The translations under genes were made by a program, and so were the position numbers. A stretch of 64,000 nucleotides of DNA, taken from Gnetum montanum. Lineage: Eukaryota > Streptophyta > Gnetopsida > Gnetales > Gnetaceae. The notes under the pieces are model-generated. The model had not been told where the DNA came from. It saw only the letters and a program-made list of their open reading frames with translations, and searched no databases. Below are positions 1 to 10,934 of the stretch, one piece after another. Where the stretch lies: positions 1 through 64,000 of the forward strand of contig MNCI01026314.1 of the NCBI GenBank assembly GCA_015680685.1. The letters are read 5' to 3'. How positions within the stretch are numbered: position 1 is the stretch's first letter; each line of letters starts with the position of its first letter.

Positions 1-315
1 CTCTTGGTGAAGCTCCTAACCTTAAATCCATCAATTTTACATAACATATAACTAACAACATGGTTGAGTATGAAGCACTTATACATGGGATCAAGTTAGC
101 TCAATATTATGACTTATCCAAACTTAAGATTTATAGGGACTCTCAACTAATAGTAAATTAAGTTAATGGAATTTTTGATGATAAGGATGCTATCGTGAAA
201 GTGTATAAAGCTTATATCCTTAAACGTTTTAAGGAATTTGAACACATATCCATTGAACATGTCTCTAGAGAAGAAAAGTATGTTCCTAATGCATTAGCTT
301 AAATGAGCACTACTT
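1..315 (+). pseudogene. archaeal-type RNase H domain, 3' part (X1)
   Basis: Translation shows VEYEALIHGIKLAQYY, then RDSQLIVN, then an HVSREEKYVPNALA ending. These match the E, second D and final acidic positions of the archaeal-type RNase H found in plant Tat-lineage retrotransposons. The final D of the usual ADALA motif reads N here. At least two in-frame stops are present, so the domain is dead. In an active element it would degrade the RNA strand of RNA/DNA hybrids during reverse transcription. The first catalytic D (VDGASS in X2) lies left of the window. Confidence 0.75.
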
Positions 316-839
316 TAGATGTCCCTTTTAGATACAATGCTTGGGATTTTGAAATCATTATTGAAAAAGTTAAGTCTTATTATATTCCAAATAATGCCTT
401 TTCTTTCCAATTTTTTCATAATGATAATCATATTTATGAATTTTTATTTTCCAAGGGTGAATTTAGTGATTAACATTTTAATGTTTCTTACATTAATGAA
501 GAAGCTATGTCAAAGGATGTCATATTTGTAAAGAAAATCTTCTCTTAAATAGCAACTAGAGAAGCTTTATTTGATGACTTACATATCAAAACTAAAGAAA
601 TATCTAGATACAATAATTGAGAACTGTTAGCTAAAATAGGAACAATTCAAATTTAAAAGAAAGGACAATAATACCCAATTAAAATAGAAGTTTACTTAAA
701 TGTAGATGAAAAACAAAACTTAATTGAATTATTACATAAATTTAATGATGTTTTAGCTTGAACTTATTAGGACCTTATAACTTTTAACCCTCTATTGATG
801 ATATATACTCTACCTCTTAAACCAAAAACCAAGCAATTT

Positions 840-1746
840 AGAAAAAAAACTTATACTTGTTAACCCCAAGATTGAAACTTTGATGAAAGTAGAAATTGAT
901 AAACTTTTAGAATCTAAAATTATTTATCTTGTGAGACATTCAAGTTGGATATCAAATGTAGTGACTATTAGAAAGTGAATAGTTGAATTACAGTTGTGTA
1001 TTGATTTTCATAACTTTAATACTTCTTACATTAAGGATAATTACCCCCTTCCCCTTATGGAAGAACTTTTGCAAATCTTGAATGGTGCGCAAATGTACTC
1101 CTTATATGGATATTCAAGATATGATCAAATCTTAGTAAGTAAGAAGGATCAATATAAGACTACCTTTAGAACAAAATGGGGAACTTTTCAATTTGCTAAG
1201 ATGCCCTTTAGTCTTATAAATGCTAGTTCTACCTTTCAAAAAGATATCGATAAAACTTTTGAAGGATTAATAAAGAAGTGCATCATTTTTTATCTAGATA
1301 ATTTAACTATTTTCTCTAAAGATTGGGATACACACCTTAGAGACTTTAGAAATATTTTCATAAGATGTAGACCGTTCGATATTACTTTAAATGTAAAGAA
1401 ATCCATCTTTGGTGTTCAAAGTGGTAAATTTCTTAGTCATATAGTAACTAAAGAAGCAATTAGGATTGATCCTGAGTGAGTAAATGTAATTTTAGAGGTA
1501 CCCTACCTTTTATCTAAGAGTGATTTAAGGGTCTTCTTTGGGAAAATTAATTTTGTTATATGGTTCATCCCTATTTATGTTGAATTTGTTAGACCACTAA
1601 ATGAGATGCTTAAGAAAGATAGTAATGTGCATTGGATGAAAGAAAGAAAAAATGTTTTCCTCACCATTAAAGAAGCCATTATAGATGCTCCTATTTTAGC
1701 TTCTCCTTGGTATGAATGTGATTTATTTTTATACTCTTTCTCTAGT
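840..1746 (+). pseudogene. Ty3/Gypsy reverse transcriptase, degenerate (X1)
   Basis: The longest open stretch is 994-1479. It reads CIDFHNFNTSYIKDNYPLP, then GYSRYDQI, KTTFRTKWGTFQFAKMPF, INASSTFQ and FYLDNLTIFSKD. This is the standard Ty3/Gypsy RT block order, where the family has CVDFR.LN, DGY.GYNQI, KTAF.T..G.., MPFGL.NA.ATFQ and Y(L/V)DD. The catalytic YLDD reads YLDN (1291-1302), so the polymerase would be inactive even without the stops. After 1480 the frame continues, with gaps, into HWMKERKNVFLTIKEA, the RT-RNase H connection. The domain is cut at 1746 by the LTR of element A. Confidence 0.85.
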
Positions 1747-2541
1747 TGATGATGCATCATGGTTTGGCCACATTGACGTAACCTCGTCAACGTGATCCTG
1801 TTGATGCAAGGTTTGACTCATTGATGTGTACCCGTCAATTAGGCACCCTATTTTTGCTTATAAATGTGCACCTTCTGTTGCATTTATGACATTCCTTTCA
1901 TAAGTTTTAGTGAAGCTATAGCAGTTTTTATTTTTGAAAGTTAGAATATTTTCTAAGTGCCTGTAGTAGGAGTCAAAGAGTGTATGGATCTTTATTCAAG
2001 CACTGTTATACCTAAGTATTGTAGTGTGTGCATTTAATATTTTAAGTAATTTCCTTTAATGTTTTAAGTAATTAAGTAAGTAAGTAAGTAATTAAGTTAG
2101 ATTAAATAGCAATTAATTAAAACACATAAGTATGACCACTTCAAGCATACATGTAATGCTTGGTAATCGTAGTAACGCTTAACGTTTGGTAACTCAGTAG
2201 CATTATATCGCAAGTGGGAACGAATGCTTATGTTAGAATTAGTTAAGTGTTAGCTACTTGATTCGATTAAATTAGCAATTAAATATCTTTACTCTTTATT
2301 CTTTATTCTTAGGCAACTTAGAACATAAAATGATAAAAATGATAAAAATCGTATGCCTTAGTTATAATTAACCATACCATTGTACTCACAAGTGTAACTA
2401 GGAAGACAACGATTACAACAGTTAATTCACCTCCTAAAACTAGTGTACTTAGAAGGCTAGAAGTCCTTGGAATTCGATTGGATTAAGTGTAAATGCTTGT
2501 GATTTGTATGGTTGGGAGTAGGGTATACTCACTGCTCATCA
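1747..2541 (+). repeat. 5' LTR of Athila-like element A
   Basis: The LTR starts TGATGATGC and ends GCTCATCA, followed after one T by a primer-binding site. A TATA box (TTATAAATG, 1858-1866) sits downstream of a block of GTTGA/GTCAA-rich repeats (about 1765-1845). The distal part shares many segments with the LTRs at 29052-29854, 36904-37803, 41778-42682, 52955-53773 and 58640-59578, for example CGCTTGGTAATC-type and GGTTGGG.GTAGGG motifs near the 3' end. It cuts the RT of X1. The matching 3' LTR is missing; the element runs into Copia sequence near 13980. Confidence 0.85.
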
Positions 2542-2542
2542 T

Positions 2543-2561
2543 TGGCATCATTGCTGAGGGA
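2543..2561 (+). other. primer-binding site of element A
   Basis: The sequence TGGCATCATTGCTGAGGGA lies one base after the LTR end. It aligns with the TGGCGCC-GTTGCC-GGGGA type PBS known from Athila-type plant Gypsy elements, and with TGGGCACCATTGCTAGGGA in element C. The divergence fits C-to-T and G-to-A decay. Confidence 0.7.
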
Positions 2562-2700
2562 CTTATTGTTTGATGTGTGTGCTCTCTAGGACTTAGTGAA
2601 AATTATTTAAGATTGTTGGAATGAATCCTAAAGTCATAATCATTTAAATAATAATAATTATTATACTTAAAGCACACTATTATTTTTCTTCTAAGTGAAA

Positions 2701-4990
2701 ATGTCTTCTTCTCATAGGTATGATGAATCAAAATCACTAGTCTCCCAAGAATTCAAAGTGATGTATACTTATCCAAATAAGTTTGTGCTTAATTTTACCT
2801 TCATCCTAAACTAGAATGAATAGCTATGGTGGAGAGACATGGAGGGCAATGTTGTGTTGTTGCTTGATTGATCTATTCCTAGGATGCTATTCCAAACTCT
2901 TAAGAGGTTAGGCATTCAAGATCTCCATGAAGAATACATTGTGCAGGACCATGACTATTGGGACTTCCATCCCATTGAAACACAATGCAAAAGAGATTAG
3001 CACTAGGAGAAGCACCATGAAGCTATGAAGGGGAAATTGTTCTCTAACCCCTTATTCCTACTGAACCAAGAAAATAATGAGGATCCTTCCTCTGGGGGTT
3101 CTCAACATGAAGATTCTCCACCTGTTGACTTTGATGAAGGGGGCTTGAACCCAAACCTATAGTCCACTATTAACAATCCTGGTTTAGAAAAAAGTGGGAG
3201 TCAAGGCAAGGGCTTGGGCAAGCATCATGATGATAATAAAATTGATGGTCATGATTGTGACAACCAGAGAGAAGGTGGCAGAGATCATGGTGGTGACATT
3301 CCTCCTCCCTCTTCATCCTCTTCATCTACATCTTCTTCTTCCTCCTTTGAATCTAACAGAAATTGCAGAGGGTGAAATCGTGATGGAGGGGAATGATAGG
3401 ATAATAATAATCATAGGCCCTATCATGAATGAAGGGGTAGTAGAAGACATCATAGGCATCATCAAAACCATGATGATGATGAGCCTTTACTTGTAACTTG
3501 AAGCATGCTGAACATCGTAGAGGCAATCAAAGTTTTAACCAAGCATGTGAAAGATAGTAAAATCAAGAGGTTGGATATGAACAATATCCCTAGATTTGAG
3601 GGGAATATAACTAAGATTCATAAACCCATCTTCAAGTCTTTCATGATGCTTGTGCCTTGCGAAACATAGAGAATGACTGGCAAAAACTTAAGCTATTTCT
3701 GAGGATACTCACAAAAGAAGCAAAAAGTTGGTACTACTCTTTTGAGATGGAATCAATTTGTGGATAGAGTACGATGCTTGAGTTGTTTAATGACAAATAT
3801 CAAATGTACTCTTGAGTGTCCAATATGAGAAAGTAAATTCAAGAATGGTGATAAGGGATGAACCCTTGGATGTAGCCATTACAGGTATTATTCCTTTTTG
3901 CACAAATATCCTAGTCATGGTTATTCTTAGTAGGAGTAGCTTCGCAATATCATAGATGGGCTTTGATCAAAAATGAGGAAAACTCTTGGGGTCTATGTCT
4001 AAGGGAGATTTTTAAAATTAAGGGCCTATTAGATCCAAAGGTTGATTGAGTAGGTTGCAAAAGAAGAAGAAGAATTGAGAAAATAGGAAAGTGTTGATGA
4101 ATATAACTAGGACCCTTCCATTAGAAAAAGGAAGGTTCAATTCTATGACAATGAGGGGGAGGCATCACTTGATGAAGTGGTGTAGTGAAAAACCTTGCTA
4201 ATTCAAAAATTTATTTCCAAAATCTTGGCTAAGGTGGATAAAATGCAGGAATCTTTGGATGAAAAGTTCCAAATTGCTATGAAAATTGCAAAGGAATCCA
4301 AAGAGCAATGTAGCAATCATGATTATAGGAGAAGAAAGGAAGATGGACATGCCTACCAAAGGGGATTGTAGGAGAAGAAAGGAAGATGACTGTGCCTACC
4401 AAAGGGGTAAGGGTAAGCCTACTATAATAGAAGAAGTTGTGGAGTTAGAATCAGATGTTGATGGTGGGTGTGAGAATTAGATGCTGATGGTTGGTGTGAC
4501 ATCTACCAATATAAACATCCTAAGGGATGTTTCCCTATTATTTCATACTTGCAAGAATCTGGGGTGTATGCTCTAAATCCTAGGTTGACAAGAAGGCAAG
4601 CACCTAGAAGATTTTTTTATCCTCAAGGTAATCCCAGCCAGGTCCACTAGCAACAATAAGTTTACTATTCAAGTGGAGCTTCACCATAACCATATGAGCA
4701 GTATCATTAGTGGTAGCATTCCCAGTCTTGGGGGATGCCACCATTGAGGCTTAGTACCCTTATAAGAAACAATATTTATATGGGAACTATGTACAGTAAT
4801 CCATGTCTCTGTATGACTCTTCCAATCTTGCTTCTTTTCAACATCACTAATACCCTCTGGAGTACTACAGAGCTCATTCTCTATCCCCCAGAGTGGAGCC
4901 CTCATATCCTTATCATCCTCCTCATCCTTTAGCACTTGTCCCTCCATCCTCAACCCAATTATTATATGCTCCATTCATCTAGGGCAAAAC
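2701..4990 (+). pseudogene. gag pseudogene of element A
   Basis: The reading begins at ATG 2701 (MSSSHRYDESKS) and is riddled with stops and frame changes. A low-complexity middle (about 3080-3360) is Gly/His/Asp- and Pro/Ser-rich. The segment about 3540-4080 aligns with the capsid-like gag domain of element C: PRFEGNITKIHKP, then weak LKLF and IIDGL..KMRKTLGVYV matches. Further on, Lys/Glu-rich tracts (about 4080-4420) match the coiled segment of C's gag. Gag would package the RNA in cytoplasmic particles. No clean zinc knuckle is visible in this copy. Confidence 0.7.
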
Positions 4991-5199
4991 TCCTACACAA
5001 TTACAACAACGTAATGCTACCTAGAAAAAGATCATTCTTCTGAACTAATAGCCCTACAAAGTCCTCACCAATCCATGTTGTTGGTTGCCCTGTGTCTCCT
5101 TCATTCTTTGCATCTATTCCTTTTGAGAACCCTTCAAATCAAACATCTCCCAAGATCTAAATAGTCATGTTAACCTAGTTTGTATTTGATTAGATCAAA

Positions 5200-5690
5200 G
5201 TAGGCAACCTTTTCAAGAAAAGAGCTGATCTTGGAAGTCACCTCATCTACTTGCAAATCACTAGAAATGAGCCATGCAAGGCTCTTCTTAATTCAAGTTC
5301 TAGTGTCAAGTTGATTTCTCATGAAATGTACAAAGGCTGGAACTTGCCTTCTCTCAAGAAGAGTAGCATTCATTTAGAATTGGCAGATTAGTCCATTACT
5401 ATTCCCTTGGGATTGGTGGAGGATATTATAACCACTATCTATGGGTGGTCCTATCTTGACAATTTCCTAGCGATTAAGGTTGACAATTGCAAGGGCAACT
5501 TCCTAATCATTATGGGAAGGGCTTGGTTGAGCACTATTGATGTGCAAATGGGCATCAGAGATCTTTCCTTAAAAATTTCTAAGGAAAATGCTTTTGGAAA
5601 GATAGAGAAGAACAGAGCTCCATGCATCAAGTATAGTAATACACGGTGCAATTATGTGCAAAAATTATGGTTTATCAAAAGTACATAAAT
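5200..5690 (+). pseudogene. aspartic protease domain of element A
   Basis: The translation contains ALLNSSSSVKLISHEMYK, then IHLELAD, ITIPLGLVEDI and LIIMGRAWLSTIDVQM. This follows the Ty3/Gypsy protease layout (LLD.GAS.N..P...Y, LADRS...P.G..EDV, ILGRPFL.T). The catalytic D-S/T-G has decayed to N-S-S. It lies between gag and RT, as expected for a gag-pol polyprotein, and would cleave that polyprotein. One in-frame stop precedes ITIPLG. Confidence 0.75.
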
Positions 5691-5969
5691 CAAAGCATGT
5701 AGACAATGTGTAGATGAATCTGAAATCTAGAAGTGCCTGTACGTAGCAGTCATAAATAGGAGGGCACCTAGTGATTGATAGCTAATCCTGAAGGTAGCAC
5801 ACTATGCATGAAACCCATTAAGAGCCTAACATATTCCTATGTTAAGGACATTGATGAACTAGAGAAAGTTCATCACTAACTCTCTAATGATGAACCTAAT
5901 GAAACTTATTAGGAAGAGCTAGAAATCCTTGAAATTTTTAAATAAGAGCCCTTAGAGTTAAAAACTCTA

Positions 5970-6900
5970 CCTATTGGCATGGAGTATGCATTCTTGAAAA
6001 ATGGTAAGCTAGTAATAATTAATGCCAATCATGCTTCTGAGCAGAAAAAGATGCTACTGAATGTGTTTAACAAATGGCCAACAACCTTTACTTGGTCATA
6101 TCTTGAACTCACTAGGATTGATTCTATGATATACTAGCATTGCATCTATACTGATCCTTCCATTAAGCCAAAGAGGTAGCTGTGGTTGCAGCTAAACCCC
6201 AAATTGAAGTAGATTGTCAAAGAGAAAATTAAACAACTTATCAAGGCAGAATTCATCTATCTAATTTCAGATAGCAAGTGGGTTAGCCCACTTATGATTA
6301 TGCCAAAGAAAGGTGGTAGGTGGAGGATGTGTATTAATTTCAGGCTATTGAACATGATGACCTACAAAGATTATTTTCTGTTGCCATTTGTGAACTAGGT
6401 GTTGGACACCATCTCTAGCCATTGCTATTATAGCTTTTTGGATGGTTATAGTGGCTATAACTAGATTCAAATTGTGTTAGAGGATCAAGCCAAAACTATA
6501 TTCACAAGTCCCTTGGGGACTTTTGCATATCAAAAGATGTTATTTGTTCTATGTAATGCTCCTGCAACCTTTCAACACCTTGTTCTTAGAAATTTTTTAG
6601 TAGCATATTGGTAGTAAGATGGAAGTCTTCATGGATGAATTCTCCACCTATGGTGCTACATTTGAGCAAGCCTTGGACCATCTTGAGTAGGTGTTGAAAA
6701 GGTGTGTTGAAACTAATCTTCAGCTCAATTGGTAAAAGATCCATCTCATGATCCATGAGGACATTATGCTAGGGCATAGAATTTCTCAAGTAGGGATTGA
6801 GGTGAATCCTAAAAAGATTAGGGTCATCCAAGGAATAACCCACTAAAAAAAAGCTATTAAAAATGTCTGGTCATTCCTTGGATACACTGGCTACTATTGA
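5970..6900 (+). pseudogene. reverse transcriptase of element A
   Basis: Recognisable blocks are KPKR..LWLQLNPKLK, IMPKKGGRWRMCINFRLLN, FLDGYSGYN, SPLGTFAYQKM and CNAPATFQ. The catalytic motif FMDE at 6628-6639 stands where the family has (Y/F)MDD. LGHRISQVGIEV follows as block 7. Glutamine codons conserved in the family are TAG at 6177, 6396 and 6462, which fits CAG-to-TAG deamination. A short deletion and frame change lies near 6600. This is a dead Athila/Gypsy RT in normal order between protease and RNase H. Confidence 0.85.
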
Positions 6901-7019
6901 TGACTCATAGAAAATCTCTTGAAGATCAATAAATCATTAGTCAAGCTTACAAAGAAAGATGGATCATTCATATGGATCGAGGAATGTAAAAAGAAATTCT
7001 AGTAACTTAAAGAGAAGCT

Positions 7020-7500
7020 TGTAGAAACTCTAATTCTACAAGCACTTGATTGGTTCCATCCATTTCACATAGATGCATCAAACTATGCCTTGGAAGTTGT
7101 GCTTACGTAGTTGGATGATCAAAAACATCCATACTACATCCACTGCATAACTTGAAGCATTGTAGGTGCATAGCTCAACTACACCACAATAGAAAAAGAG
7201 GTGATGGTGGTGGTGTATGCCTTGGAAAAGTTTAGGTACTATGTGCTTAGATACAAGGCGTTTGTGCATATTGACCACAATGCCATTCGCTTCCTAGTGA
7301 ACAAGTTGACAGTGAGCTCCCATGTCATACTATGGCTGGTGATCTTACAGGAGTTCGATTTTACAATGGTCGATCAAAAAGGAACTGAGAATGTAATTGC
7401 TAATCACTTGTCTCGGTTACGATGGCATAACAAAGAGGAGGAAAGCCCACTCTCTGATCAATTTCCTAATAAACTCCTCTTTGCCAGTGTAATAAATGAA
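7020..7500 (+). pseudogene. RNase H domain of element A
   Basis: The sequence reads FHIDASNYALEVVL, then YTTIEKEVMVVVYALEKF, YYVLRYKAFVHIDHNAIRF and GTENVIANHLSRL. It keeps the D, E and D positions of the Gypsy RNase H (DAS, EKE, DH). The part from 7201 to 7503 is a continuous 100-codon frame. The domain directly follows RT. It has a different position and motif set from the archaeal-type RNase H of X1 and X2. Confidence 0.8.
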
Positions 7501-7599
7501 TAAGTGCCTGCTGAACCAAACTGGTACGATTGTAGCCTCACTTATCTTCTCACTTAGGAGATGCCATAAGTCTTGGACCATCAAAAGAAATAATAGTTT

Positions 7600-8800
7600 G
7601 TTTATAAGGTCAAATGCTCCATGGAGATTAATGGATACCTTTATAAGGTGTGCACTAATGGCCTAGTTCATTGGCGTGTCCTTGATGTTGATCAGCTGCA
7701 CATTTTTTTAAGATGCTCATGAGGGTCCTTGTGGGATCACTATGTAGGAAGATGCATAGCCATTAAGATCATGATGGTAAGGTATCATTGGCCAACACTC
7801 TTCAAGGACACCCACCAATTTATCCACTCTTGTGAACGCTATTAACGAGATGGTGGGATGATTGCTCGAATGGAGGGGCCTCAACAATGGATCTAATCAT
7901 TAGAACCCTTTGATATCTGGCACATAGACTTCATGGATTCCATCACATCTATGTCATATGGAAAGGCGTACATAATAGTCATTTTTAACTATTATACAAA
8001 ATGGGCAGAGGCAGCAATTGTCATTGACTGTACATCTTCCATTACTGCATAGTTTGTACAACAAAACATTGTAAATAGGTTTGGGGTGCCATGTGCACTA
8101 ATTTCTAATAATGGTATTGATTTTATAGGTGCTACATTTTGCAAGCTCATGCAATTCTTGGAAGTTGAACATAAATTGATAACACCTTATCACTCCCAAG
8201 CCAATGATCAAGCTGAGGTTACTAATAGGGAGATCTCAAAAATCCTAATGAGAACAATTAACAAATATAGGAGAGAATAGAGCACGAAACTCAACGATGC
8301 CCTTTGGGCCTACCACTCCACATGAAAACTGCTTATAGGCTACTCTCCCTATGAGTTGGTGTATGGAAAATTACCAACTCTTCCAATCTAATCTAAGTTT
8401 TGTACACTTTCAACAGCCTGTAACCTTGATCTTGATCTTAGCCTAGCACAAAAAGAAAGATTGATCAACCTTAAGTGCTAGATGAGAATAGATTGGTGGC
8501 CCTATCCTTGAATGAAGTGCATAAGGCATTCAACTAAAAACACCATGACCTTACAATACAAAAGGTAAAATTTCAACCTGGAGATAAGGTCCTTTACTGG
8601 AACCCCACACATGTGCCTCAACAAACAAAGTTTCAAACATTATGGGAAGGGTATTATATCATTTATGAAACCTTTTCTTCTAGGACCATGTTAATATACA
8701 AATCTAAGAGCCTAAATAAAAAGCAACTCATCAACATGCAACAAGTAAAACCTTTTCATGAGCCCAAGCAAGCTAGTGAAAGTAATGTCTCAATGGATAG
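7600..8800 (+). pseudogene. integrase domain of element A
   Basis: The zinc-binding N-terminal part is weak (HEGPCG, HWPTLF, HSCERY). The catalytic core is clear: PFDIWHIDFMD, then GVPCALISNNGIDF and HSQANDQAEVTNREI. The first catalytic D is kept, the second reads N (family SDNG), and the E is kept. ALWAYHST and GYSPYELVYGK.PTLP mark the end of the core. A C-terminal tail with FQPGDKVLYWNP and KTFQTLWEGYYIIYE-type matches ends near 8800. Several TAG stops break the frame. It would insert the cDNA into the host chromosome. Confidence 0.85.
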
Positions 8801-8809
8801 ATAACCTTG

Positions 8810-10435
8810 CTCAATTAATCAAATATCCTTCTTTCAACTTAGTCATGAGTAAGATGGCCATCTATTCTAATTATTAAAGTGGCTTCTTAGTTTTCCTACC
8901 TTTTTGTTTACCAATTCTTTCTTTTACACTTTGTTGTTTTTACACTTTCTTTGTTTTTATACCTTTTTGTTTTACACTTTGCTATTTTTCCATTGTTAGT
9001 ATATTTTGACTTTCTTGAATATTTTACAATTTTTTTATATTTTACTTTATTTTGGTGTGAGTTTTTCTTATTGTTTTTTAAGAAAATTGCTTTATTACCA
9101 ATAAGACACAAAGATGCTTTAGCTATTTGCTAATGGTGGTTTGTACTTAATGTTTCTGATTGCTAATGTCTAGTTTCTAGTTTTGAATTTTGATGACTGA
9201 TGACTAAGATAAAGTTTTTTTTTCATGGAAAAGGCAGTGAGTCCATGTCATCCACCCATTCATAAACTCTATGGTCTTCCTACTTTTGGAAGTATAAGGT
9301 TCCTTTTCCTGAATGAAACTTTAACGAACTTGTGACCTTGGTAGTTTTCAAACTTGGAAAGGATTCAAATAGTTTGAAAAGGGTGTGACTTCAAGAAAAC
9401 TTAATACTCTTTGTGCCTTTCTACTTACTTAAGTACATGAGTGTTTTCATGAATTTCTTACCATTTTGTGTCAACCAATAACAAGAAGTTAATAAGTCTT
9501 TGCATGGTGTGGTTCCCATCCAAAAATCCATAAAAATATAAAATTCAAAAAACAAAAAAAAACATGATGGAAATTCAAAGCACATCTCTTAAACAAAAAT
9601 AACGGGCTACAAGCACTGGTTATGGGACTAGAAAGACATGTTACCCATGCTTGAAGGTCCCCTCTAACTAAGGCCCTTTCTTACTTCTACTTCTCTTTTA
9701 ATCTCTAATAAGGAATGGTGATTGATCTGTGGGAGCATTCTTTTGTCTTGAGGAGGTGGACTAGTCTTAATGTAGCAATGTGAAGTCATTAAAAGTTGTT
9801 GATTTTGATCTGGACTATAGATGGACTTTATTAGATCATTTAACCATAAGATGCATAAGGGACTTCATGTGACCATGATTAGGAATTCCATTCCATCTTC
9901 TCTTTCATCCATCAATGCTTTTTGTAATTCACCTCACTACTAATTTTCATGTCTTTTTTATGTCTTAGTTTGACGTGTTAAAATTCTTAGGTAGATTCTT
10001 CCAGATTTGACGCTAAAACTTTTCATCACCATTAATCAACTATAGGGCCCATAGACTCCTTGGTTTAAGGTTATGCAAGGGAAAAAAGGACATAAGCCTA
10101 CAATGGGGAGGAGTCACTTACATATCTCTTGGTTGGGATAGTTAAGTTTCTTATCCTTAGGCATTTTAGTGATCAACTCTTTTTGCGTCCCATCGATTCT
10201 ATCCAACTATGTGCTTCTTAAGGAATTTTCTCCATAAAATTTCATTCTCTCATCATTTCTCCATTTTCATGAATTATCAAGCCCTCTTTAAGATTTCATC
10301 ATGTTCATAGCTTTTTTGGGTCTCTAAAAACATCAATTTCATGCTTAAACTCTTTCTAATTTTCATATTTTTTAAAGGTGAAAATTTTAGTCATAGGCTT
10401 TATAGAGGAGTACCTATTGGCCCAACCCATGCATA
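8810..10435 (+). other. non-coding spacer between pol and third ORF (element A)
   Basis: No coding signal is supportable here. The first 250 bases are strongly T-rich, with repeated TTTTACACTTT-like words. The rest shows patchy similarity to the spacer of element C (31984-33330). Shared patches are GGGTGTGAC.TCAAG near 9385 and 32330, CATCCA..CATTC near 9250 and 32198, and ACCCATGC.T.AAGGT near 9643 and 32513. A spacer retained in two diverged elements suggests it is part of the original element and not later junk. Confidence 0.55.
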
Positions 10436-10439
10436 AATG

Positions 10440-10500
10440 AGACCTTATTTACAGGATCCCATCAATACAAGGGTTGACTTACCTATATATAAGTGGCCAC
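10440..10500 (+). promoter_or_regulatory. putative internal promoter before the third ORF (element A)
   Basis: A TATA box, CTATATATAAG (10483-10493), follows a 25-base stretch at 10455-10479. That stretch matches 1794-1818 in the element's own LTR U3 at 19 of 25 positions (both start GATCC and end TTGACT). The same arrangement occurs in elements C and D. It would start transcription about 450 bases before the third ORF. The promoter role is inferred. Confidence 0.5.
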
Positions 10501-10635
10501 AGTTAGTGATTCTCACATTTGCTTCAAAATGAAGGGGAGTTTTTCAGATTTTCAAAGCCCAAAACCCTCCAAGAGTCATATCTTCCTAATCATTTGTCCA
10601 ATTCACTCCATTCTTTGACCTTGTAGCTATCGAAG

Positions 10636-10934
10636 GTAAGCTCTTTGTCATGGGGGCCACAAACCTTAAGTTTTTAATAAAAAAAAAATTTGAAAAAATT
10701 TCTAACTGCCATAAGGTTTAACAAGGAAATCAACATGAAACATCAAATTATGACAGTTAAACCTTTCCAACAAGCTTTGGTAACATTCTAAGTTAAAAAT
10801 CATCAAAATAATAATTAAGTAATCAATTTTCCATGGTCCAAACTTAGCCTAAGTGTAATTGCCCAATGATAAAGGTACTTAAATGTTATAAGTTATACAT
10901 TGAATGCTAATCCTTGGCTTTGTTTTGACCATGG
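10636..10934 (+). other. putative leader intron of the third ORF (element A)
   Basis: The donor CGAAG|GTAAGCTCT is nearly identical to the donor in element D. The 3' end has a branch-like GCTAATCC and a pyrimidine-rich run just before ATGGCACC. The AG itself is lost in this copy (GACCATGG), but it is present at the same place in elements C and D. The length would be 299 bases. Confidence 0.45.

Larger units (their letters stand above)
1..1746 (+). mobile_element. Tat-like Ty3/Gypsy retrotransposon fragment X1 (aRH-RT)
   Basis: This is a decayed internal fragment of a Ty3/Gypsy element, cut by the window edge on the left and by the LTR of element A on the right. Domains run archaeal-type RNase H (about 1-315), a linker (about 315-830), reverse transcriptase (about 840-1500) and the start of the connection/RNase H region (about 1560-1746). 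The fragment ends within the sequence LFLYSFSS, immediately before the TGATGATGC terminus of the next element. A second, better preserved copy (X2) lies at 50370-52954 and supports the reading. The RNase H placed before the RT, with YEALIHG and DSQLIVN motifs, is why it is assigned to the Tat lineage. There are many in-frame stops and no LTR of its own is visible. Confidence 0.8.

Noticed and set aside
8908-9133. Open frames on both strands in the T-rich stretch after integrase
   Set aside because: They arise from low-complexity T/A sequence with few stops and have no motif.
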